In this document: positions 47,803-54,560 of the stretch, piece by piece
How the letters are laid out: the number at the start of each line of letters is the position of its first letter
Numbering within the stretch: the first letter of the stretch is position 1
From: Mesorhizobium sp. SARCC-RB16n
Lineage (GTDB): Bacteria; Pseudomonadota; Alphaproteobacteria; Rhizobiales; Rhizobiaceae
Assembly (NCBI RefSeq): GCF_008520305.1
Contig: NZ_ML703264.1
Location: forward strand, 147,966-211,965
DNA: 64,000 nucleotides
Direction: 5' to 3'
Program-made: the position numbers and the translations under genes
Notes under the pieces: generated by a model
What the model was told of the DNA's origin: nothing
What the model saw: only the letters and a program-made list of their open reading frames with translations
Database searches by the model: none

Positions 47803-48489
47803 ATGAACAGAGTTCTCCTCATCGACGATGATGTCGAGCTGACGACACTTCTGCAGGAATACCTGACGGAAGAAGGCTATGAGGTCGTAACCGAAACGGA
47901 CGGTCGCGCAGCCATAGCCGCTGCTGCCGGCAATTCGGCGGACATCATCGTGCTCGATATCATGATGCCGCGAATGAACGGCATCGAAGTCCTCCAGAGG
48001 ATCAGGAAAGTGAGCCGGATCCCAGTGCTCATGCTGACGGCAAGAGGCGACGACATTGATCGGATTTCGGGCCTGAATCTCGGCGCTGATGACTATGTGC
48101 CAAAGCCCTGTTCACCGGGAGAGCTCGCGGCCAGGCTGCGCGCCATCCTTCGTCGTGCGAGCCAGCCCGCGGCCGGTGCATCCACTGATGTGCTGAAGGC
48201 TGGGCGGCTGGTGATCCATCCCGGCAGAAGGAGTGCGGAGTGGGACGGACAGGTTTTGGATCTCACCGGCACCGAGTTCACCCTGCTCGAAGTGCTCGCT
48301 CGCAATGCCGGGCAGTTGGTATCGAAGCAGGACATCTCGAAACGTGCCTTCGGAAAGCCTTTGACTCCGTTCGACCGCCGCATCGATGTCCATATCAGCA
48401 GTGTTCGCCAGAAGCTCGGGCTGAGAGATGACGGGCAATCCTGGATCCAGTCTGTCCGCGGGCAAGGCTACCAACTTCTGGTGGATTGA
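47803..48489 (+). CDS. OmpR-family response regulator (CpxR-like)
   Basis: This 228-residue regulator has a receiver domain with acidic pocket DDD (residues 8-10), the phospho-acceptor Asp52 in VLDIMMP, Thr in MLTARG and Lys in VPKPCS. It has a C-terminal winged helix (LDLTGTEFTLLEVLARNAGQ to VRGQGYQLLVD) that includes RRIDVHISSVRQKLG. The kinase gene begins 2 nt after its stop. It is divergent from an RND efflux operon. The GTWAAR arrays here and at 49.85 kb are its probable binding sites. The overall type is closest to CpxR. Confidence 0.92.
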   Translation: MNRVLLIDDDVELTTLLQEYLTEEGYEVVTETDGRAAIAAAAGNSADIIVLDIMMPRMNGIEVLQRIRKVSRIPVLMLTARGDDIDRISGLNLGADDYVPKPCSPGELAARLRAILRRASQPAAGASTDVLKAGRLVIHPGRRSAEWDGQVLDLTGTEFTLLEVLARNAGQLVSKQDISKRAFGKPLTPFDRRIDVHISSVRQKLGLRDDGQSWIQSVRGQGYQLLVD

Positions 48490-48491
48490 TC

Positions 48492-49790
48492 ATGCCGCGG
48501 CTGTTTTGGAAGTTTTTCACGATAATCTGGCTGACGCTTGCCGCGGTTGTCGTGGTCACAATCCTGTTCGTCAATGCCTTCCTGACACCTCCCTTCGTTC
48601 CGCAACTGGAGCATCAGAAGCGCCAACTCGTTCTCGACCTGGCGCAAAACGTGCTTGCAAGGGATGGCGAAGACGCAGCGGCGCATTTTGTCGGCACGAG
48701 CGAAGATACGGCACCGCTTGGCCTCACGATTTCCAGGGTCGCGGACTCCGGCGCTTGCCCTGACCAGAATACAATTGAGACAAGAGCCGTCTTGAAAGAC
48801 GGCGTCTGTTACCGGATCTCCGTCTCCGAACAATCCGGCGTCATTCTTGAGAGACTTGCCCAGTTGATGCCCTGGCTCGCTATCATGGTCTCAAGCGCAA
48901 TAGCGGCGGCGGCACTTGCCCGATATCTCATCCGTCCCGTCGTGCACCTTCGCGACGGGTTGAGCGCGCTAGCCCACGGTCGTTTCGATGTTCGCATCGG
49001 TGACAGGATGGCGGGCCGCAGGGACGAAGTCACCGCACTCGCGCATGATTTCGATGCCACCGCCACGCGACTGCAGGAGCTCCAGGATACACAGCAGCGG
49101 CTCTTTCACGACGTGTCTCACGAACTGCGTTCGCCTTTGTCGCGGCTACAGGCCGTTGTGGGCGTGCTACGGCAAAATCCGACGAAACTCGAAGCCATGC
49201 TGGACCGCATGGACCGGGAAGTCGAACGGCTCGATGCGCTGGTCGGAGAAGTCCTGACACTCGCAAGGCTGACAATGAAATCGGGCCTTCCGCTGCAAAC
49301 GCAGATGTTGGACGTGGTAGATCTCCTGAACGAAATCCTGGGGGATGCAGCGTTCGAGGCACAGGCAAGGGAGGTCTCTATCACGACGAGTGTCGACGGC
49401 GTTTTCCTAGCCGAGATCGAAGGTGAACTGATCTACCGCGCATTTGAAAACGTCGTCCGAAACGCCGTCAAATACACGGCCAAGTTTTCTCAAATATCCG
49501 TGCTTTGCGAGATGACAGACGATCTCCTGACGGTTCGCGTCGTGGATCAGGGACCAGGCGTCGGGCGAGACGAACTCGAACGGATCTTCCAGCCGTTCTC
49601 GCGCGGCAGCCACGCGATGCCGAGAGGCGGGTATGGTCTCGGCCTTGCGATCACGAGGCAGGCGGTCGAGCGTCACGGCGGGCGTGCCTTCGCTTCGCTT
49701 CCACATGGGGGCGGCCTGGCCATTACCCTGGAGGTCCCTCGCAAGCCGACCGGGCATGGCCTGGAAGGCAAGCTTGCAAGGAGCGCTTAA
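48492..49790 (+). CDS. Sensor histidine kinase (CpxA-like)
   Basis: This 432-residue membrane kinase has helix 1 at residues about 8-30 (FFTIIWLTLAAVVVVTILFV). A periplasmic loop of about 90 residues contains two Cys (GACPDQN, DGVCYRI). Helix 2 follows (LAIMVSSAIAAAALARYLI), then HAMP (RPVVHLRDGLSALAHGRFDV). The H-box is FHDVSHELRSPLSRLQ, the N-box FENVVRNAVKYTA, and the G-boxes are VVDQGPGVG and GGYGLGLAI. ATG 48492 is 2 nt past the regulator stop. It probably senses envelope damage through the periplasmic loop; the Cys pair might add redox input. Confidence 0.92.
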   Translation: MPRLFWKFFTIIWLTLAAVVVVTILFVNAFLTPPFVPQLEHQKRQLVLDLAQNVLARDGEDAAAHFVGTSEDTAPLGLTISRVADSGACPDQNTIETRAVLKDGVCYRISVSEQSGVILERLAQLMPWLAIMVSSAIAAAALARYLIRPVVHLRDGLSALAHGRFDVRIGDRMAGRRDEVTALAHDFDATATRLQELQDTQQRLFHDVSHELRSPLSRLQAVVGVLRQNPTKLEAMLDRMDREVERLDALVGEVLTLARLTMKSGLPLQTQMLDVVDLLNEILGDAAFEAQAREVSITTSVDGVFLAEIEGELIYRAFENVVRNAVKYTAKFSQISVLCEMTDDLLTVRVVDQGPGVGRDELERIFQPFSRGSHAMPRGGYGLGLAITRQAVERHGGRAFASLPHGGGLAITLEVPRKPTGHGLEGKLARSA

Positions 49791-49850
49791 GAGCCCCTTT
49801 CCACATGGAATCATCAGTTGAAGGCCGGACAAGCCGCGAAGCCTTTCAAG

Positions 49851-49887
49851 TTTTACCCAACTTTACACTTCCTTTACGGCCATTAAC
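49851..49887 (-). promoter_or_regulatory. Four-hexamer direct-repeat array before the DUF3313 gene
   Basis: Read on the minus strand: GTTAAT (49882-49887), GTAAAG (49872-49877), GTAAAG (49861-49866) and GTAAAA (49851-49856). Steps are 10, 11 and 10 bp, the same as in the array at 47705, and the last hexamer is identical. The array lies 51 nt before the DUF3313 ATG. It suggests that the two-component system also drives this operon. Confidence 0.65.
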
Positions 49888-49937
49888 GCTGGCATCGCTA
49901 AAGCTGAACCCAAGATCCCTGTTCAGAAGATTGGCAA

Positions 49938-50774
49938 ATGACCTTCAGGTTCCAGCTACGTGAAACGTGCGCGCGGGCGACGCTCTGTATCGCCCTATGC
50001 GTATCGATTGCTTCTTGCGCCAGCGTTCCCCTTCGTCAGGGGACGTCGCTTGGTTCCTATGAAGGAATGGCAAAGTCGGGCGGCACGCAGACGAAGGCAA
50101 AGCTGCGCGTGGACTCGGGATCAGTCCTTACCGCAAAGACGGTACGTATCATGCCAACCTCGGCACAGACCGTCGGCACCTTCGATCCCAAGGATCTGGC
50201 GCTGGTCGACAACGCGATCGATCGATCGCTTTGCACAAGCCTCAGCGATCGCTTCAAGGTCGTGGCTGCGGACCAACCGGCGGACCTCGTGGTCCATGCA
50301 ACGATCACCGATATCGTGGCGACAAACAAGCTGGCCGCGGCGACATCCACCGTCGCCTCGCTCGGCGCTTCGGTGGTGTCCGTCCCAATGCCGCGGCTCC
50401 CGATCGGCCTCGGCGGGATGGCCATCGAAGCCGAGGCGGTCGGCCAGGACGGATCACAGAAGGCGGCCATGTTGTGGTCGCGCGGCGCGAACATGCTCAC
50501 GACAAAGGCCCGGGTATCCACGGTCGGCGATGCCTATTCACTCTCTTCCGCCTTTGGTTCCGACTTCGGCCGCATGCTGGTCAAGGGCCAGGATCCGTTC
50601 AAGGAGACGGTGGTGATGCCGTCCATGCAAAAGATTAAGGCATCGCTTGGCGGCAATCCAAAATACGAGGCCTGCAAGGCATTTGGATCGGCCCCCGGCA
50701 TCAAAGGCGCCGTCGCTGGTCAGCTCGGGCTGCCGCCGGGCTGGACCGACAAGGGTGCGGCAGCCCGCCAGTAG
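49938..50774 (+). CDS. DUF3313-type lipoprotein
   Basis: This 278-residue protein has a lipoprotein signal (ATLCIALCVSIASC, lipobox IASC). The mature domain (LGSYEGMAKSG, PKDLALVDNAIDRSLCTSLS, FKVVAADQPADLVVHATITD, GGMAIEAEAVGQDGSQKAAM) matches the DUF3313 family of exported proteins of unknown function. It lies after the regulator-kinase pair and a phased repeat array. It starts a likely operon with a small secreted protein and a NodT-type outer-membrane factor. A role in envelope upkeep is inferred from position only. Confidence 0.78.
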   Translation: MTFRFQLRETCARATLCIALCVSIASCASVPLRQGTSLGSYEGMAKSGGTQTKAKLRVDSGSVLTAKTVRIMPTSAQTVGTFDPKDLALVDNAIDRSLCTSLSDRFKVVAADQPADLVVHATITDIVATNKLAAATSTVASLGASVVSVPMPRLPIGLGGMAIEAEAVGQDGSQKAAMLWSRGANMLTTKARVSTVGDAYSLSSAFGSDFGRMLVKGQDPFKETVVMPSMQKIKASLGGNPKYEACKAFGSAPGIKGAVAGQLGLPPGWTDKGAAARQ

Positions 50775-50876
50775 AAACCACGGCGCCGGCCGAGGCAGCA
50801 CCCGCGCCTCTACCGTCCTGTCCACTCACCCGCGGCAACTGCTCGCCGCACTTCCGAAATCAGCCAGGAGACCGAA

Positions 50877-51236
50877 ATGAAGATGAAACTACTCGCGGCA
50901 GCAACGTCAGTGCCGCTGCTTGCCTCAGGCGCATCGTTTGCCGCACAGGAACAGGCTTTCCTGGCTCCGCAGAAGGCTGCCGCCATACTGGCCGACGGCT
51001 CTCCGTGGTCGGCCGATACGCCTGATGGCAAGACGCTCAAATTCACCCTCAAGAAGGATGGCACCGGAAGCATACGCGGCCCCATGCCGTTCACGCTTTC
51101 CATCACCTGGACGGTCCGGGGCGACGCGATGTGCATCACCGGGAAGATGGGCACCAAGTGCCTTCGGTTTCGCGACGTCCCCAGAGGGCTTCAGGGTTGG
51201 GACGGCGACAAGCCTGACCTGAAATTCAGCCGCTGA
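50877..51236 (+). CDS. Small secreted protein of unknown function
   Basis: This 119-residue protein has a signal peptide KLLAAATSVPLLASGASFAA. The mature part (DGSPWSADTPDGKTLKFTLK, FTLSITWTVRGDAMCITGKM, GTKCLRFRDV) looks like a small beta-rich fold with two Cys that could form a disulphide. AGGAGACCGAA is just before the ATG. It lies between a DUF3313 gene and an outer-membrane factor gene, 102 nt and 253 nt away. No family was recognised with confidence. Confidence 0.75.
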   Translation: MKMKLLAAATSVPLLASGASFAAQEQAFLAPQKAAAILADGSPWSADTPDGKTLKFTLKKDGTGSIRGPMPFTLSITWTVRGDAMCITGKMGTKCLRFRDVPRGLQGWDGDKPDLKFSR

Positions 51237-51489
51237 AGGCTTCAGGTCTCACTGACCTTCAACTCCAAACGATTCGCTTCTCATTGAAGCCGAACAGGAA
51301 TGCCGCCGTTCATAATACCGCCACCGCCCCCCACCGCTATCCGAATATCGGCCCCAATGTCGGAACGTCCCTCACGACACGAGGACTGGTGCGCGGACCG
51401 CTATCAGGGCGGCATCGGCCCAGGGGCGACGTAGCGTCCTTGACCAACACCTCACACTTGCAAAGCCACAACTGTCGAGATCCGACCCT

Positions 51490-53007
51490 ATGACCATCGT
51501 CTCTGCCTGCAGAAAAGCTTCGTCCCTTCGAACCGGGGCAATCAAGGTTGCGATCTGCCTCTTGAGCACCTCGACCTTCACTGGATGTGTCGTCGGGCCG
51601 GACTACCAGCAACCGGCACTGACGATGCCTGCAACCTGGGACGGCCAGAAGGCCGCCAAGCCGGCCGGGCCGGCGCAGTTGTCGAAATGGTGGGAGCGAC
51701 TGCGCGACCCGGAACTCAACGCGCTTGTCGAGGAAGCAGTTGCCGGCAATCTCGATGTTGCCACCGGAAAAGCCAGGGTCCGCGAAGCAAGGGCGAGCTA
51801 CCGCCAAAGCGCAGGAACATTGTTCCCGTCTGTCGACGGCTCGGCGTCCGTAACACGCACCAAGGCGAACGCAATCTCATCGGCCGGCACCACCAGCGAT
51901 GCGTACAGTCAGTACCAATCCGGCTTCGACGCCAGCTGGGAGTTGGACCTGTTCGGCGCCAACCGCAAGGCCGTCGAGGTCGCTCGCTACGGGGTGGACG
52001 CGGCCCAGGAGGAACTGCGGTCGACCTTGCTGACATTGGTCGGCGATGTCGTGTCCAATTATGCGCAGGCGCGCGGCTATCAGGCGCGCGTCGCGCTCGC
52101 CCGGCGTTCGGCAGCCTCGGAGAAGGAGACCGCCGAGCTGACCCGCGCGGTGGCTGCAGCCGGTACAGCGACGGCGGCGGACGTCGCCAAGGCGACCGGA
52201 CAGGCCAGCAGCACGGAGGCCGCCATCCCCACGCTGGAAGCGAGCTATGCCGAAGCCGTGCATCGCCTTTCGGTGCTCACCGGCCGGCCGCCGGCGGCGC
52301 TCGACGAGCGGTTGAAGCGCGGCGCGCCAATCCCGGCGCCGCGCCTGCCGATCCCTGCGGGTATTCCGGCCGACATCTTGCTTGCCCGGCCGGATGTGCG
52401 CATGGCCGAGCGGCAGTACGCGCAGTATACGGCCAAGATAGGCCAGGCTGAAGCGGCGCGCTATCCTTCGGTCAGCCTGACAGGGAATATCAGCACGACA
52501 GCCTACAAGCTTGGCGATATCGGCAAGAACTCCACGGTCGGCTGGTCGTTCGGGCCGACGCTCAGTGTGCCGCTCTTCGATGCCGGCCAGCTCAAGGCCG
52601 CGATCGATGTCGCCAAGGCCCAGCGCGACCAGTATTTCGTCGCCTACCAGGCCTCCGTGCTGAGCGCGCTGGAGAACGTCGAAAACGCGCTCGTCTCCCT
52701 GGCGCAGGAGCGCATCCGGAGCGGCAAGCTCGCCGCCTCGGCAAAAGCCTACAGCGAGGCGGCCGGGCTGGAGCGCACGCTCTACAAGGGCGGCGAGACA
52801 AACCTTCTCGACGTGCTTGACGCTGAACGGTCGGCCTATTCGGCCGAGGACACGCTGCTGCAAAGCCGCGTCCTGATCGCGACCGATTATATCGCCCTCA
52901 ACAAGGCGTTGGGCGGTGGCTGGGATGGCACGATCGACAGCGCCAAGCCCGAAATCGTCGACTTCAAGCAAGGTCCAAGGTTGGCGGCGCAAGCAGCGAC
53001 ACAATGA
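51490..53007 (+). CDS. NodT-type RND outer-membrane factor lipoprotein
   Basis: This 505-residue outer-membrane channel is of the TolC/OprM superfamily. The lipoprotein signal ends in TSTFTGC, and the mature form starts CVVGPDYQQPALTMPATW, the NodT/CusC style. The two OEP repeats are seen in WWERLRDPELNALVEEAVAG and the second half around RLPIPAGIPADILLARPDVR. LLDVLDAERSAYSAEDTLLQ is near the end. It is the only outer-membrane factor in the window and could serve either of the two RND pumps, both of which lack their own. The 253-nt gap before it holds no gene. Confidence 0.92.
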   Translation: MTIVSACRKASSLRTGAIKVAICLLSTSTFTGCVVGPDYQQPALTMPATWDGQKAAKPAGPAQLSKWWERLRDPELNALVEEAVAGNLDVATGKARVREARASYRQSAGTLFPSVDGSASVTRTKANAISSAGTTSDAYSQYQSGFDASWELDLFGANRKAVEVARYGVDAAQEELRSTLLTLVGDVVSNYAQARGYQARVALARRSAASEKETAELTRAVAAAGTATAADVAKATGQASSTEAAIPTLEASYAEAVHRLSVLTGRPPAALDERLKRGAPIPAPRLPIPAGIPADILLARPDVRMAERQYAQYTAKIGQAEAARYPSVSLTGNISTTAYKLGDIGKNSTVGWSFGPTLSVPLFDAGQLKAAIDVAKAQRDQYFVAYQASVLSALENVENALVSLAQERIRSGKLAASAKAYSEAAGLERTLYKGGETNLLDVLDAERSAYSAEDTLLQSRVLIATDYIALNKALGGGWDGTIDSAKPEIVDFKQGPRLAAQAATQ

Positions 53008-53057
53008 ACGACCTTGATCGCCAACTCTCCGTTTCATGATGTCCTTGAGGCAACGAG

Positions 53058-53744
53058 ATGTCCCAAATTTACGACCTTGTATCCGCTCTGGTGCGGCGCA
53101 TCTACGAAAGACGTATCGACGCGCCGGCGATCCTCGATACTACCACCGACTTTCCCAACGCGACAAAATTCACGGCCGCCTGGCAGGCGATCCGCAGTGA
53201 AGCGCTTGCCGTGCACCTGGGCAAGGTGCCTCGCTTTCACGATATCATGCCGGAGCAAGCCGAGATCTCGGCCAATGACGGTCTTGATTGGCGAATGTTC
53301 GTACTCAAAGCCTACGACATTGCAGTGTCCGAAAACCTTGCGCGAATGCCCGTCCTTGCCCGGCTGCTTGCCGAATGCCCCGAGGTGAAGTCGGCGGCGA
53401 TTTCGTTCCTCGCCCCGCGAAAGCACATTCCCAGCCATCGCGGACCCTTTAGGGGCATAATGCGATTTCATCTTGGCTTGGCCATTCCGCGACAGGCGGA
53501 TGGCCGCCCGGCGACTGTCATGAGGATCAACCATCAAGAGAAGCGGATCGCCGATGGAGAGTGCATGCTATGGGATGACACCTTTCCTCATGAGGTTACA
53601 AATCATGCCGATCAGGCTCGTGTCGCCCTGCTTCTGGATGTCTGGCGCCCAAGGATGCCGCCGGACATGGAGCTTCTCTCTCGGCTGATCGTCCGCGGAG
53701 TGCAGGTCGGGATGCGCCGTAGAGGCGTGTCCTTCACCGGTTGA
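53058..53744 (+). CDS. Aspartyl/asparaginyl beta-hydroxylase-like dioxygenase (LpxO-like)
   Basis: This 228-residue Fe(II)/2-oxoglutarate dioxygenase shows the family blocks APRKHIPSHRGPFRGIMRFH, with its first iron His and the Arg that binds 2-oxoglutarate, and CMLWDDTFPHEVTNHADQAR with the second His. It ends VALLLDVWRP. The family hydroxylates peptidyl Asp/Asn or, as LpxO, the secondary acyl chain of lipid A. It follows the outer-membrane factor by 50 nt. A lipid-A or other membrane target fits the envelope genes around it but is an inference. ATGTCC at 53058 is preceded by GAGGCAACG. Confidence 0.82.
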   Translation: MSQIYDLVSALVRRIYERRIDAPAILDTTTDFPNATKFTAAWQAIRSEALAVHLGKVPRFHDIMPEQAEISANDGLDWRMFVLKAYDIAVSENLARMPVLARLLAECPEVKSAAISFLAPRKHIPSHRGPFRGIMRFHLGLAIPRQADGRPATVMRINHQEKRIADGECMLWDDTFPHEVTNHADQARVALLLDVWRPRMPPDMELLSRLIVRGVQVGMRRRGVSFTG

Positions 53745-54560
53745 GCTGCGTCGGGAGCGATCGTACCGCAAGCCCCAGAGTAACCCGAATCCTCGCTTCG
53801 GCGGACCAGCCACACGGCCACCCCCTGGCCGCGCGCAACCCGCCGGATGACGCAGCCGAACCGGAGGTCTGCTTCTCTGCACGGCAGACACTTCTCGCCA
53901 CCGCCTTCCCCGCAATGGCGACAACTCCGGCCGGCTGCGCCGGCCGGCCGGGTCATACCCAATCACCGGCCGGCCGGTGTTCTTTAGAAGCGGCAAGCAC
54001 GTTCGTCGCTTCCGCTCAAATCGAGCACCGGGATTCGCGATGATGTGGGAAACCTTGATGATACCGCGGCGACTAGTGTCTTTCGGCGTTGGCTCTGGCG
54101 GTCGGCCGCCACACTCACCGCGTGCCGCCAGCCCCGCCCATTAATTACCCGCAGATGAGCTCTGCTCAACCGCAGCAACGAATCCTGAACTCGCAAGTCG
54201 TTGGGTGGGGGAGCAAAATCCTGCTCCAGCGAGATTCTTGGCTTTGAGGCAGGCATGACGCGCCTTTGTCGAAGCAATCTGTGTCTCATATGGCAACAGA
54301 CGCCGCGCAAGGCTCATGGCCGATCTGCCGATCGAACGCTGATACCGGCGAACTGCTGTAGCGCAACTCGCTTTGTCTTATAGATGACTGTCGCTTCAAT
54401 TTCCCGCCGCCGGTCTGCCAAATGGGCAACCAGATGATATCTAGACCAATCTGCGAAAGACGTTCACGGACAATTAGTAGACATCAATTAACATGGCGGC
54501 GATCTTAGCTCATTGCTTGCAAAATTGTTTTGCTCGGCAGGCGGAATTGGAGAACGCTAC
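53745..54560. other. 816-bp intergenic region without a supported gene
   Basis: Apart from the CCGGCCGG hairpins near 53.95 kb I find no gene. The GC content drops in the right half (about 54400-54520). Short open frames here have no ribosome site or recognisable protein. One ORF starting at ATG 54493 (29 codons) runs across the start region of the GGDEF-EAL gene in a different frame. Confidence 0.6.
53927..53978. repeat. CCGGCCGG hairpin and adjacent palindrome
   Basis: CCGGCCGGC-TGC-GCCGGCCGG (53927-53947) is a perfect 9-bp stem with a 3-nt loop. Seventeen bases later ACCGGCCGGCCGGT (53965-53978) is a perfect 14-bp palindrome. They lie about 180 nt after the hydroxylase gene. They may end its transcript, though no T-run follows. 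Confidence 0.6.
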
